The notes under the pieces: generated by a model
What the model was told of the DNA's origin: nothing
The model's input: the letters and a program-made list of their open reading frames with translations, nothing else
The model's database searches: none
In this document: positions 18,765 through 30,650 of the stretch, piece after piece
How positions within the stretch are numbered: position 1 is the first letter of the stretch
Layout: each line of letters opens with the position of its first letter
NCBI RefSeq assembly: GCF_002947535.1
Contig: NZ_PUAP01000052.1
Location: 1 to 44,854 of the forward strand
Origin: Enterococcus mundtii
Lineage (GTDB): Bacteria; Bacillota; Bacilli; Lactobacillales; Enterococcaceae
DNA length: 44,854 nucleotides
Direction of reading: 5' to 3'
Position numbers and translations under genes: made by a program

Positions 18765-18866
18765 TCGGTTCCAGGATGTGCAAGGTGACGAATATCACAG
18801 AATCATCATTTACTTCTTTACGTATTCATGGGAAAATGACACTAAGAAAGAGATAGGAGTATAGCA

Positions 18867-19895
18867 ATGGCAAAGAAAAAAGTGACGATCAAAGACGTTG
18901 CGAGACATTCAGGCGTATCTATCGCAACTGTCTCATTGATCTTGAATGGCAATGAAGCAAAATTCCATCCAGATACGGTCAAAAAAGTAGTAAAAGCAAG
19001 AGACGAATTAGGTTACCAACCCGATTACATTGCACGTCAAATGATCACAAAGAAAACAAAAACCATCGGTGTCCTTGTCCCTGATATCACCAATCCTTTT
19101 TTCAATACATTGATGCAAGGGATAGAAGACTATCTTTACCAACAAAATTTTGTCACGATTCTATGCAATGCAGATTTTGATCATCAAAAAGAAACGGATT
19201 ATTTACTTGAATTGACGCAACGTGGCGTCGACGGATTTATTATTGCCTCTTCGGCTGTCTCAACGAAAGCCCTCCAAGTTTCTTTGAAGAAACAAGGGAA
19301 ACCATTTATCGTACTAGATCAAAAAAAAGCAGAAGGTTCTAGTGATGCGGTCTTAACAGATGATTACCAAGGTGGGTACTTAGCCGGTGAGCATCTATTA
19401 GGTTTAGGGCATCAGGAAATTGCTTTAGTCTATCCACAACAAACACCGCAAAATGTCCAAAATCGGATAGATGGTTTCTTAGCCGCGTGTAAACATGTGG
19501 ATCATTCTGAGAAACAGATCCATTGGTTCCCTACTCACTTTTCAAAAAAAGGGGGCTATGAAATCGTTCCTGATTTACTTTCTTCTGCTACTACAGCGAT
19601 CTTCGCATTGAATGACGAATTAGCTTTTGGTGTATATCGCGGATTAGCGGAGCATGATAAACTCATTCCCGAAGATTATAGCATCATCGGCTATGATAAT
19701 ATCGATATGTGTGAATACATGAAGCCTAAATTAACGACCATTGCTCAACCCATCTTGGAGTTAGGTAAAGCGACTGCTCGCTTACTCTTAGAACGTATCC
19801 AACATCCTGATAAATCATGGGAAGAACTTTTATTGCCCGTAGAGTTGATCCAACGTTCCTCAACTCGATCGATCAATCTCTCTTCCCATCAATAA
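18867..19895 (+). CDS. LacI/GalR-family regulator, RbsR-like (342 aa)
   Basis: The N-terminal LacI-type helix-turn-helix is clear: VTIKDVARHSGVSIATVS at residues 6-23, then the hinge helix GYQPDYIARQM. A periplasmic-binding-protein-like domain follows from about residue 62, with IGVLVPDITNPFF, IFALNDELAFG and IIGYDNIDMCEYMKP. The PDITNPFF and GYDNID features are common in ribose and purine-type repressors. The start follows GATAGGAGTATAGCA. No sugar operon lies beside it, and it is followed by its own terminator, so the target and ligand are unknown. It does not resemble the GntR-type TreR that would be expected for treC. Confidence 0.88.
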   Translation: MAKKKVTIKDVARHSGVSIATVSLILNGNEAKFHPDTVKKVVKARDELGYQPDYIARQMITKKTKTIGVLVPDITNPFFNTLMQGIEDYLYQQNFVTILCNADFDHQKETDYLLELTQRGVDGFIIASSAVSTKALQVSLKKQGKPFIVLDQKKAEGSSDAVLTDDYQGGYLAGEHLLGLGHQEIALVYPQQTPQNVQNRIDGFLAACKHVDHSEKQIHWFPTHFSKKGGYEIVPDLLSSATTAIFALNDELAFGVYRGLAEHDKLIPEDYSIIGYDNIDMCEYMKPKLTTIAQPILELGKATARLLLERIQHPDKSWEELLLPVELIQRSSTRSINLSSHQ

Positions 19896-19912
19896 GATGA
19901 ATATTTTTTGTG

Positions 19913-19948
19913 AACCAATGATGACTGCACCGGTTGTCATTGGTTTTT
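19913..19948 (+). terminator. terminator after the LacI-type gene
   Basis: AACCAATGA and TCATTGGTT form a 9-bp stem with a 15-base loop, followed by Ts, 18 bases past the stop codon. Confidence 0.8.
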
Positions 19949-20296
19949 AAAATAATGCGTTATTTTATATTTTTATTTTTCCCATAAAAAAGCCACTAAC
20001 TACGACTTTTTTTACGTTCGTTATTTATCGAAATGTTTTGAAGAATTGATAAATCTTTGGTAAACTTATTGTAAGTGTACTCATTTCCCCCAAAATTTGT
20101 GCCCCCACAAATGAAATAGGGTACATCTAACAATGAATGTTCAAACGAAATGAATGACTACTTAATGCTTTTGTCCAATGTTTATTTGTTTTTTATTCGT
20201 GAATCATGATTGACTTTATTCACGAAATCAAGCAACTGACAGAACAGATGCAACTTTATTAGTGCAACTGTGGAAAAAGAAAAGGAGTATTTCGTT
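19949..20296. other. leader region upstream of the peptidoglycan hydrolase
   Basis: No gene is seen. TTGAAG at 20038-20043 and TAAACT at 20061-20066, with a 17-base spacer, form a possible promoter. A nested stem-loop at 20076-20125 (TGTAC...GTACA outside; TTTGTG-CCCC-CACAAA at 20096-20111) would lie early in the transcript. It does not have the length or motifs I would need to call a known riboswitch. Confidence 0.4.
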
Positions 20297-22432
20297 ATGA
20301 AGAAAAAAACAGCAATACGCCTACTTGCAGCATCTTGGCTGATTGCTCCAACTTTGTTATCTACACAGCCTGCGTTTGCTACAATCAGGCGAACACAGAC
20401 AGCCGAAAGCTCGATCGTTGCGGAGGTACCTTCAGATACGACCGATTCAAGTACTAATGATTCCACACTATCAAGTTCTTCAACAGATTCTTCCGATAAT
20501 CCAGAGGAATCAACGGAAGAATCGACCGAAACAGCCACTCGGACGCTAACGATTGATCGGAATTTACGTGGAAAAATCAAATTGAAGATCGTTGATGAAG
20601 AGAAAGAAAAATCTGAGATCAAAACGAGAGAGTACACGGAAGAAGATTTTCTAGAGATTTCTAAGTCTGGCAAAGTCAAAGACTTAGAAGAAGGAACCGA
20701 AGTTACATATATGATCACACCTGAAACAAATGAACAATTAGTTTCTGTCAAAATCGAAGGTGCGCAAGAAATCGACTATACCAAACAAATGTTTACAGTT
20801 GGCGTGACTGATTTAACGATCTCCGCGAAGTTTGAGTCGTCGACTTCCCCTTCTGAACCAACATCCCCAGAAGAAGAAACAACAGATTCTTCTGAGCCAG
20901 CGCCAGTTACTCCAGATATTCCGGATAGTGGTAATAATGGCAACACTGGCAATTCGGGAAATAATGGCAACAACAACGGAAATTCAACTACAGGAAATAC
21001 AACGAATCCTTCACGACCGCCAAGTTCGTCAAATAATAATGGCAATACAAACGGTTCTACAGGATCAACAAACAATAATGGCTCATCTTCAAATCAGACA
21101 ACAAACACTAATCGGCCACAGACGCCCGATCGAATTGAAAATCCTGCTTCAGAATCATCTGATTTTGTTGTAAAAACACCGATCGAAGCAATTTTACCGG
21201 CCAACACAACGAGCACCCAACAAGCACTTGTAAAAGAAGCGTATCGCCAACTGGGAAAACCATATGTCTGGGGTGCCAAAGGTCCTACGACTTTCGATTG
21301 TTCTGGTTTGACTTATTACATCTATAAAAAAGTAACTGGCCATTCAATTGGAGGTTGGACAGGGGAACAACAATATGCTGGCACACAAATCCCTGTCGAG
21401 AATGCTCAACCGGGCGATTTAGTCTTTTGGGGCCCTGCTTCTGGTACTACCCATCATGTAGGTATTTATATTGGTAATGGGAATTACATCCATGCCCCTC
21501 AACCGGGTGACCATGTGCGGATCACTTCCATCAAGGCTTACAGACCCGACTTTGCTTTACGTGTCAATATAGCTGGTTTACCACGAGCGACAAATTCGTT
21601 AGCTAGTTCACCGATTTTAGATGGGATCAACGATTCATTCCATTTCGCACAAAATCAAACAACAGATCAGTTTGTCGAAAAAATCGCTGAAGATGCTCGA
21701 GAAATTGGGCAAGAAGAAAATATTTATGCTTCTGTTATGATGGCACAAGCTATTCTAGAAAGTGGTTCTGGCAACAGCTTGCTTTCTCGCTCACCCAACT
21801 ATAATCTTTTTGGGATCAAGGGCGCTTATAAAGGGAGCAGTGTTTCCTTCAATACCTTAGAACAAACGGCAGCTGGGCAAAACTATCAGATTCGTGCAGC
21901 ATTTCGTAAATACCCATCATATAAAGAAAGCTTAGAAGACTATGCCGATTTGATCAAAAATGGTTTATCACATAATGCTGATTTTTATAAACCAACATGG
22001 AAATCTGAGACTAAAGATTACCGAGAAGCAACGAAGTATTTAGAAGGGCGCTATGCAACAGATCGACAATATTCTAGAAAATTGAATGCCATCATTGAAG
22101 CCTATGACTTGACGCAATACGACGAACCAAAAGAACAAGAAAAAAAGGATTCTAAAACAAACGAGCGAACGGATTCCTTTGTCGTTCCTACCCGTTGGCG
22201 AAATTCTTCGTCTACCTCATCTAGGATGACCATTTCGTTGTTCAATCAAAGAAATCCCTCACTTCTGTATCTATCAGAATTAAGATTTGCTTCTTTCTGG
22301 GACCTATGGCATCATTTTTCAGAGAGAGAAATCCCACAGAAACTTTCTGTTACGGTCAGAGAAACCGATCAGCCACTTGCTAGTCGCTTGAACCTTGATC
22401 GTGTCTTTCGGATGAAACAATTTTTGAGATAG
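20297..22432 (+). CDS. secreted NlpC/P60 + glucosaminidase peptidoglycan hydrolase (711 aa)
   Basis: This is an exported cell-wall hydrolase with two catalytic domains. A signal peptide (MKKKTAIRLLAASWLIAP..., cleaved near TQPAFA) leads into a Ser/Thr/Glu region. A small folded segment (about 82-180) follows, then an Asn/Gly/Ser/Thr-rich linker (about 180-280). An NlpC/P60 endopeptidase domain (about 307-425) has Cys335 in FDCSGL, His387 in HHVGIYIG and His399 in YIHAP. A family 73-type glucosaminidase domain (about 455-620) has the presumed catalytic Glu488 in QAILESGSG and YNLFGIKG. The last ~95 residues match no domain I recognise. The ATG at 20297 follows AAAGGAG; an upstream in-frame codon would spoil the signal peptide. 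It is a single gene closed by a strong terminator. Confidence 0.92.
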   Translation: MKKKTAIRLLAASWLIAPTLLSTQPAFATIRRTQTAESSIVAEVPSDTTDSSTNDSTLSSSSTDSSDNPEESTEESTETATRTLTIDRNLRGKIKLKIVDEEKEKSEIKTREYTEEDFLEISKSGKVKDLEEGTEVTYMITPETNEQLVSVKIEGAQEIDYTKQMFTVGVTDLTISAKFESSTSPSEPTSPEEETTDSSEPAPVTPDIPDSGNNGNTGNSGNNGNNNGNSTTGNTTNPSRPPSSSNNNGNTNGSTGSTNNNGSSSNQTTNTNRPQTPDRIENPASESSDFVVKTPIEAILPANTTSTQQALVKEAYRQLGKPYVWGAKGPTTFDCSGLTYYIYKKVTGHSIGGWTGEQQYAGTQIPVENAQPGDLVFWGPASGTTHHVGIYIGNGNYIHAPQPGDHVRITSIKAYRPDFALRVNIAGLPRATNSLASSPILDGINDSFHFAQNQTTDQFVEKIAEDAREIGQEENIYASVMMAQAILESGSGNSLLSRSPNYNLFGIKGAYKGSSVSFNTLEQTAAGQNYQIRAAFRKYPSYKESLEDYADLIKNGLSHNADFYKPTWKSETKDYREATKYLEGRYATDRQYSRKLNAIIEAYDLTQYDEPKEQEKKDSKTNERTDSFVVPTRWRNSSSTSSRMTISLFNQRNPSLLYLSELRFASFWDLWHHFSEREIPQKLSVTVRETDQPLASRLNLDRVFRMKQFLR

Positions 22433-22450
22433 CAAAAATGGACACACATC

Positions 22451-22503
22451 AAAGAACCAAAACTCAGAAGTTGATGAAATACTTCTGAGTTCTGGTTCTT
22501 TTT
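22451..22503 (+). terminator. terminator after the peptidoglycan hydrolase
   Basis: AAAGAACCA-AAACTCAGAAGT pairs with ACTTCTGAGT-TCTGGTTCTTT and ends in Ts, 18 bases past the stop codon. It could also serve the mazF relic on the other strand. Confidence 0.85.
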
Positions 22504-22550
22504 ATGTACCTTACTCCACCTAAATAGGCGCTGGAAAGTTGCATTATTGG

Positions 22551-22902
22551 TTAGAAAAAATATTTGGCAATCTCTGATAACCTTTCTTTCGTTTGAGGAT
22601 CAATTTGATCAATCACTTGAAGATTACTGCGTTGAGATAAATCAATGCTTCGGATATGTTGACATAATATCGTTCCTTTGATTGTATTCATCGCTGTATC
22701 AAAAATTGTTTGAAATGCACCTGAGCGTTGATATTTCCCCTGTAAATATTTTGTTGAACTACTTGATTGGCATGACTAAAACTGTATTGAAAATCTTGTT
22801 ATAGTTGTCATTGCTGATGATGACACACGGGCGTTTTTTTGCTAGTTCGTTCCCTTTTGTTAGATTCAAATCTATAAAAATAATATCCCCTTGTTTTACC
22901 AT
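22551..22902 (-). pseudogene. MazF/PemK-type toxin gene, frameshifted
   Basis: The first 47 codons read as the N terminus of a MazF-type endoribonuclease: MVKQGDIIFIDLN, then KKRPCVIISND and NTVLVMPIK, then TAG. In the next frame the protein continues as SSTKYLQGKYQRSGAFQ..., TIKGTILCQHIRSIDLSQR and DPQTKERLSEIAKYFF, ending at 22551. The PITS-like strand should read VMPISSST, so one extra A in ATCAAGTAG (near 22763) explains the break. The ATG overlaps the antitoxin stop by seven bases, the usual antitoxin-toxin coupling. As written, only a 47-residue stub lacking the catalytic C-terminal half can be made. A sequencing error would need checking because the partner gene is also frameshifted by one A. 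Confidence 0.85.
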
Positions 22903-23172
22903 TCGATTTTCTCCTCGCCTACATTCTCTCCAAAATCAACGATTTCTGTATCGTAACTCGTGTATTCTTCCGCCACAGCCAATTCATGCTTCCAAAATCC
23001 TTCAAAATCCAGATTGTTTTTTTCACTAGTCACTTTAATTTCACCTTCAGGTGTGAATTCAAAAATAACTCTCTGATTCTCTTTCAAGCCTAATTTTTGT
23101 CGCACACTCTTAGGGACAGTGATTTGATTTTTTGGATGTCATTTTAGCTGAGACTTGCACTTTTTTGTCCAT
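22896..23172 (-). pseudogene. AbrB/MazE-type antitoxin gene, frameshifted
   Basis: Behind AAAGGAGAGGAATACTT an ATG at 23172 starts MDKKVQVSAKMTSK, then runs out of frame and stops. Shifting frame at the A6 run (T6 at 23128-23133 on the plus strand) gives NQITVPKSVRQKLGL, the hallmark of AbrB/SpoVT swapped-hairpin DNA-binding domains. An acidic C terminus ending GEEKIEW follows. One A too many in the homopolymer accounts for the break. A GTG at 23105 could restart translation of the C-terminal part, which would lack most of the DNA-binding domain. It precedes and overlaps the mazF-type relic. Confidence 0.85.
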
Positions 23173-23251
23173 AAGTATTCCTCTCCTTTATTTGAGTATA
23201 CAAAAAAGTAAGGAATCCCCCACCTTTCTTGTACGCATCTGTTCAGATTTT

Positions 23252-24418
23252 TCATTTATTTCTTTGATACTTCCTGTAGCAGTAATAAAAAAGAAAAGCG
23301 AAGATCGGTAGCAGACTAAAAAAGTAAAGTGCTTGGTTCAATGATAACTGTTGCGCCAAGACACCTCCTAGTAAGGGAGAAATGAAGGAAGAAAGCCCCA
23401 TATAAACACTTATAGATAGAAGTTGTCCGGAGGAAAAAACATTTTTAGGGGTAATCTCACTGATGATCATTCGACTACCGATAGTAAAAGCTGGTACAGT
23501 GAAAAACTGCAAGAAACTGGCAGCAAGCAATACTAACGGCGTTCGCGAAGTTGCATAAATCAAAAATTGCAGGACCAAAAAGAAACCAGAAATAAAAATC
23601 AATCGCTCATTCTTCCATTTTGTCACCGAATGATTCAATAAAAGATACGCTGGGATTTCGCAGAAAGCTTGAATCGCCCATTTTAATCCTACGAATGTAT
23701 TTCCACTCTCCATTAAGAGTAACTTGTCGATCACGATCGTATTATTGGCGACGATCGTTAAATATAAAAGGAAAAATAGCAACGTATAACCTAAGAAATC
23801 CCCATTCCTGCACAGTTGATACATATCTGCAAGATTAAATTCCTTAGTTTCTTGTTCTTTATGTTCATTTTTATCGTGAGGTTTTTGGGGCACTGTTTTT
23901 GCGATATACAAATAACTGACTAGAAAAAAGAGAAAGGGAACGATCAGCCACTGGTAATTATTATTAAAAATGAATACCGGAATACATACACTCATCACAC
24001 TCCAACCTAAAGAACCTATTGCTTTGATCGACGCAAGGTTGCTGCGCATCTCTGATTCTGACAGCACCCAGTTATCTAGGACAGTTGCTCCTGTATTGCA
24101 TAACCCTCCTGCAATAGCCAGTACGATCAGATGTATCAGCCAGACCTCTTTTCCTAGCAAATAAAAACTAATCGCAAAGCATACGAATAGTAAAGAAACT
24201 ACCATGGCAACTTTCTTTATCTGCTTGCTTCGGTCAGAATAATAGCCAATAAAAATTTGGAAAATAATCGTAGTTACACTGTAAGAAGCTAAAAACCAAC
24301 CTCTTTGTACCGCATCATATCCTTGTCCAGTTAAAAACGGAACGATTTGTGTCATCAAAATAGCCATCAGCGCATATTGAAAAAAATAGACGAGTTGAAA
24401 TTTATTCTTTACTGCCAT
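23252..24418 (-). CDS. MFS permease in the maltose operon (388 aa)
   Basis: This 12-helix major facilitator protein is of the sugar-transport-like MFS_1-like/LacY-related type. Evidence is the first helix FQLVYFFQYALMAILM, GYYSDRSKQIKK in the loop between helices 2 and 3, and hydrophobic segments throughout. Length is close to 390-400 residues, usual for the group. The start at MAVKNKF (24418) is chosen because the longer frame overlaps the end of the GH4 gene and would translate through a GATCGGCTG/CAGCCGATC hairpin. The ribosome site there is weak. It is the third gene after a PTS permease and 6-phospho-alpha-glucosidase, suggesting transport of an alpha-glucoside or export of a product. 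Confidence 0.78.
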   Translation of the reverse strand: MAVKNKFQLVYFFQYALMAILMTQIVPFLTGQGYDAVQRGWFLASYSVTTIIFQIFIGYYSDRSKQIKKVAMVVSLLFVCFAISFYLLGKEVWLIHLIVLAIAGGLCNTGATVLDNWVLSESEMRSNLASIKAIGSLGWSVMSVCIPVFIFNNNYQWLIVPFLFFLVSYLYIAKTVPQKPHDKNEHKEQETKEFNLADMYQLCRNGDFLGYTLLFFLLYLTIVANNTIVIDKLLLMESGNTFVGLKWAIQAFCEIPAYLLLNHSVTKWKNERLIFISGFFLVLQFLIYATSRTPLVLLAASFLQFFTVPAFTIGSRMIISEITPKNVFSSGQLLSISVYMGLSSFISPLLGGVLAQQLSLNQALYFFSLLPIFAFLFYYCYRKYQRNK

Positions 24419-24419
24419 A

Positions 24420-24465
24420 TCGACTTTCAAAATGATCGGCTGAAGGATTTCCCACAGCCGATCCC
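24420..24465 (-). terminator. internal hairpin between GH4 and MFS genes
   Basis: GATCGGCTG and CAGCCGATC pair around GGATTTCCC-like loop bases, followed by ATTTTG on the minus strand. It may attenuate read-through into the permease gene; the T run is short. Confidence 0.45.
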
Positions 24466-24486
24466 TTTCATTTTTATAAGTGATAC

Positions 24487-27421
<2,935 letters not shown>

Positions 27422-27445
27422 AGTCTTTTTGCCCTTCGTATTTTT

Positions 27446-27462
27446 TAGTAAGCGCTTTACTG
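27446..27462 (-). promoter_or_regulatory. cre site upstream of malP
   Basis: AGTAAGCGCTTTACT is a near-perfect palindrome around GCGC and fits the cre consensus closely. It lies 25-40 bases upstream of malP, where CcpA would repress the maltose operon. Confidence 0.75.
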
Positions 27463-27601
27463 ATTGTTAGTTTACTATTAAAATGGACTCGTGGGTGGCA
27501 TTTGGCGGATTTAAGAGTTTCTCACGAACAAAAGGTTTTTTTCACACAAATTGTGAATCGTCACACCATGTCTAGGCGAATAAATCATGAGGAGAAAACA
27601 T

Positions 27602-28369
27602 ATGTTACAAGACCGTATTACCACGTTTCAGTCAAGACTGACTGAAAACGATTTTCTTATCTGGTCCTACATTACAGGGCACAAGAAACATACTTTAACG
27701 ATGTCTATTAATGAGTTGGCGAAACAATGCAATGTCTCACGCACAACGATCATGCGTTTTTGCCAAAAACTAGAGTTTGATGGTTTTTCAGAATTCAAAT
27801 ATCATCTGAAAAATGAACTTACACAGGAAAATGTGCGTCTATCTGAGTTTGAGGAGGAAATTTTGGAAAATCATATCCAAACAATCAAAAACCTCAAGAA
27901 AAAAGATTTTACTGATCTTTGTACAATGATGGCTAATGCGAATCGGATTTTTATCTATGGATCCGGTGATATACAAACGCTAGTTTCAAGTTACATGAAA
28001 CTGCTCTTTGTACATAATGGATTGATACTCTATGACTTTGGTGCTGTTTCAATCAATAAGCAGTTTTACCAAATCATTCAGCCAGAAGACTTAGTCCTAT
28101 TGATCACACTAAATGGTGAATCTCCAGAAGTCGTCAAATTAGCGAAGCAACTGAAACAACGAAATATCCAGACAATTGGTATCACAAAACTTAGGAACTC
28201 AACTGTCTCAAAACTTTGTGATGAAACGATTTTCTTCTTGAATCCAGAAGTACAAAATCAAGAAGATATCCTTACACCTTTTGAAACAACTTCGACGCTG
28301 TTTTTCGTGATCGAATATTTTTTGTTGAAATATGATGCTTGGCAAAAGCAAACAAATAAAAGTTCCTAA
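27602..28369 (+). CDS. RpiR-family regulator of the maltose operon (255 aa)
   Basis: An N-terminal HTH_6 domain (residues 1-77) with MSINELAKQCNVSRTTIMRFCQKLEF is followed by a SIS sugar-phosphate-isomerase domain. That domain shows IFIYGSGDIQTLVSSY and LLITLNGESPEVVKLAKQL. RpiR regulators sense phosphosugars; GlvR of Bacillus, which activates the glvARC operon, is in this family. The gene is transcribed divergently from the PTS maltose operon, so regulation of it by maltose 6'-phosphate is the natural inference. The start at 27602 follows GAGGAG; an ATG 15 bases earlier would place that site inside the coding region. Confidence 0.9.
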   Translation: MLQDRITTFQSRLTENDFLIWSYITGHKKHTLTMSINELAKQCNVSRTTIMRFCQKLEFDGFSEFKYHLKNELTQENVRLSEFEEEILENHIQTIKNLKKKDFTDLCTMMANANRIFIYGSGDIQTLVSSYMKLLFVHNGLILYDFGAVSINKQFYQIIQPEDLVLLITLNGESPEVVKLAKQLKQRNIQTIGITKLRNSTVSKLCDETIFFLNPEVQNQEDILTPFETTSTLFFVIEYFLLKYDAWQKQTNKSS

Positions 28370-28374
28370 AAAAA

Positions 28375-28418
28375 GCATCTCTTTCGTGCCAATTTGGCTT
28401 TTAAAGAGATGCGTTTTT
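28375..28418. terminator. bidirectional terminator
   Basis: GCATCTCTTT and AAAGAGATGC form a 10-bp stem, with T runs on both strands, between the convergent RpiR-type and DUF2087 genes. Confidence 0.88.
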
Positions 28419-28687
28419 TATTTATTTGATTCTGTCTCTCTCACTGCCTTTTTATAGATCGAACCGTCCTTTTCTCGATCGAGATAACGGTAATCGACGA
28501 GGTAGCGCCGTAATATCGCATGATCAGGATAAATACTTTTTAGAATAGTGTTGACCTCCCTCTCTAAGTAATCTCTATCAAATTCAAACTTTGAATAAAG
28601 ATGATCAAAAATCAAGCGTTTATTTTTTTCTTTTCTAGGGATTTGTTGCAGTTGCTCATCTTTGAAAAATCTAGCCAGTTCACTCAT
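28418..28687 (-). CDS. DUF2087-domain protein (89 aa)
   Basis: A small soluble protein, it shows the DUF2087 pattern: RKEKNKRLIFDHLY, then FDRDYLEREVNTILK, then HAILRRYLVDYRYLDREKDGSIYKK. The fold looks like a winged helix, and DUF2087 domains are often found with regulators. The ATG at 28687 follows AGGAGG at nine bases; a TTG two codons earlier is too close. It is a single gene with no obvious partner. Confidence 0.85.
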   Translation of the reverse strand: MSELARFFKDEQLQQIPRKEKNKRLIFDHLYSKFEFDRDYLEREVNTILKSIYPDHAILRRYLVDYRYLDREKDGSIYKKAVRETESNK

Positions 28688-28768
28688 AATCAATAGCCTC
28701 CTATCGTATCCCTAGGTTTTTCTTTATTATATCCTATTTCACTAAATTTTATCGAAGGCAACAGAAAA

Positions 28769-28805
28769 AGCGAGAAGAGGGTTTTCTACGAACCATCTTC
28801 TCGCT
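28769..28805 (-). terminator. terminator of the YxdLM-like operon
   Basis: AGCGAGAAGA (28769-28778) and TCTTCTCGCT (28796-28805) pair, followed on the minus strand by five Ts. Confidence 0.85.
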
Positions 28806-28821
28806 CTTTATCAATCTCAAC

Positions 28822-30636
28822 TTATTCTTTTTTGTTCAAAACGATGCCTGTATACAGCCAAGTAGTTACAACATAGTAGATAAAGTAGAGAACAAAGAAT
28901 ATTGTAAATGGTATCCATAAGTTGTGATATGGATCATCCATCAAAACAGTAAACATTTGAAGTCCAAATAATACATGGATGGCTCCTAGAATCCCTGGTG
29001 CTAAGAAGAGAATACCGATTTCTCGACGAATCGATTGTTTTAACAATGCTTGACGAGCACCGATCTTACCGAGCATCTCATAACGAACGACATCACTCTT
29101 GCTACCTGAGAGGATCTTGAACATCAAGCAACTTGCTAACATCGTCAAGAAGGCGATCCCTAAGAAGAAGCCCATGAATTCAAAACCTGAGAACATGCCG
29201 TTGATCATTTGGTACGCATCATATTTTTGCGTGAAACTAAACATTCCATCTTTTAATGATTCATTATTTTTATTGTTTTCTGCTACCAGATCACCAATCA
29301 GTTCAATACTCTCATGGAAATCTTTTGCTTGGATCAATTGCATACTTGTTTGTGGAAGATTTAATTGAGCAAATTCTTCTGCTGGCAGTAATTTGACTTC
29401 TTTTTCTCGTTGTTCTGGCAATTCGTAATAGCGCAACTCATCTTGATAATTTAAGTTTGTCGCTAATTCTTCTGCGGTTACTTTTTTCGTTTTGACGTTT
29501 CTTTCCCCAGTGTTAGGTGTTTGATTTTCCATGATCAAAAATGGATTTTGTTCAAACTCACTATAATTATAGTACACTGTTTTTTCGTCTTCTTTTTGTT
29601 GGTAGACCGCGTTGATCGTTGGTGAAAGTTTCTCCACTTTAGATTGATCGATCAATTCTGATTGATTCAATACTAGATCATAATTCGATACTTCATTCGT
29701 CAACTGAGTGATCTGGTTTTTAAATCCTAGACCGACTGTTAATGCACCTAAAGCTAATGCGAGTAACATCGCAACCATTGAAAGCATTTGTGTGTATTCA
29801 CGAATACGGAAGCTTAACTGTGATAACGTAAAGTTGTTCAGTTTTTTCATCGAAAGATTTTCTGTTTTCTTCAATAGTTTAAGGAAGAAAATGATGACCG
29901 AATGGAAAATAAAGTACGTTCCTAAAACGATTGTAACTAACGCGACGGCGATTGCCATCAACTGATAGGTTCCGATATTTGCCATCATATAATAACCGAC
30001 ACCGATAAAAATGATTCCTAAAACTACTTCAAGGAAAAATAAGAATTTGTGTTGTTTCATCTGCGCAGGTGTTTGATCCGCACGTAGTAAAGTCAAAATT
30101 GGTTTTTTGACAATCGAGAATGCATTGACAAACGCTGCTAATAAGAATAGTACGATGAAAAATAGCAAAGTAATCAATAATCCATTCATATTGAACGGTG
30201 TAAAATGAGTGATTTTAATATTTAACTGGGCAACTAATAGTCGATGGACGACGCTTGTTAAACCAATCCCTAAAGCTGAACCAACCAAAGTAGCGACTGT
30301 TCCTACTATCAAGGTCTCAGAGAAAATCATTTGGGCAATTTTCCGGCCTTTTGCTCCTAGCATCATAAACATCGCATAATCTTTTTGGCGCATCGCCATC
30401 AAAAATGAGTTGGCATAAAGAATGTAAACAAACGTGATGATCCCCAATAATACCGACCCAAAGCGAAAGATGAAGACTGTCATCGCTAAAGTGGAATTAT
30501 TGTTCAAAAAATCGGTGTTGCTTGCCATTGACTCGAACATATAAAAGATGGCTGAAGCCATGACTAAACCTGAAAATAGAACGATATAGTCTCTTAACCG
30601 GCTCTTGATCCCAGTAAGTGATAATTTCCAAAGCAT
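28822..30636 (-). CDS. BceB/YxdM-like ABC permease (604 aa)
   Basis: This FtsX-superfamily permease is of the peptide-sensing type. About ten hydrophobic segments are seen: one at residues 17-37, three FtsX helices (about 55-80, 105-130, 150-175), two more at 198-250 and one near 280-310. An extracellular loop of about 170 residues follows (about 315-485), then three C-terminal helices. The single large loop between helices 7 and 8 is the BceB hallmark for antimicrobial peptide handling. The usual adjacent two-component system is absent. Its ATPase lies 14 bases upstream, and a YxeA-type gene starts the operon, like the Bacillus yxdLM-yxeA cluster. Confidence 0.9.
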   Translation of the reverse strand: MLWKLSLTGIKSRLRDYIVLFSGLVMASAIFYMFESMASNTDFLNNNSTLAMTVFIFRFGSVLLGIITFVYILYANSFLMAMRQKDYAMFMMLGAKGRKIAQMIFSETLIVGTVATLVGSALGIGLTSVVHRLLVAQLNIKITHFTPFNMNGLLITLLFFIVLFLLAAFVNAFSIVKKPILTLLRADQTPAQMKQHKFLFFLEVVLGIIFIGVGYYMMANIGTYQLMAIAVALVTIVLGTYFIFHSVIIFFLKLLKKTENLSMKKLNNFTLSQLSFRIREYTQMLSMVAMLLALALGALTVGLGFKNQITQLTNEVSNYDLVLNQSELIDQSKVEKLSPTINAVYQQKEDEKTVYYNYSEFEQNPFLIMENQTPNTGERNVKTKKVTAEELATNLNYQDELRYYELPEQREKEVKLLPAEEFAQLNLPQTSMQLIQAKDFHESIELIGDLVAENNKNNESLKDGMFSFTQKYDAYQMINGMFSGFEFMGFFLGIAFLTMLASCLMFKILSGSKSDVVRYEMLGKIGARQALLKQSIRREIGILFLAPGILGAIHVLFGLQMFTVLMDDPYHNLWIPFTIFFVLYFIYYVVTTWLYTGIVLNKKE

Positions 30637-30650
30637 GTTCAGTTTCCTCC

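Noticed and set aside
18523-18798. 91-codon open frame across the family A repeats
   Set aside because: It is made entirely of the palindromic repeat units, with repeated words such as FRNKPKNQKMKEPFSIF, and has no ribosome site.
20076-20125. Possible riboswitch (c-di-AMP type) before the peptidoglycan hydrolase
   Set aside because: A stem-loop is present, but the length and conserved bases expected of a ydaO-type element are not seen.
20832-21173. 113-codon frame inside the Asn/Gly-rich linker region
   Set aside because: It is an out-of-frame reading of the low-complexity linker of the peptidoglycan hydrolase.
22805-23029. 74-codon plus-strand open frame over the mazEF-type relic
   Set aside because: The opposite strand carries recognisable MazF and AbrB sequence. 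This frame is its shadow.
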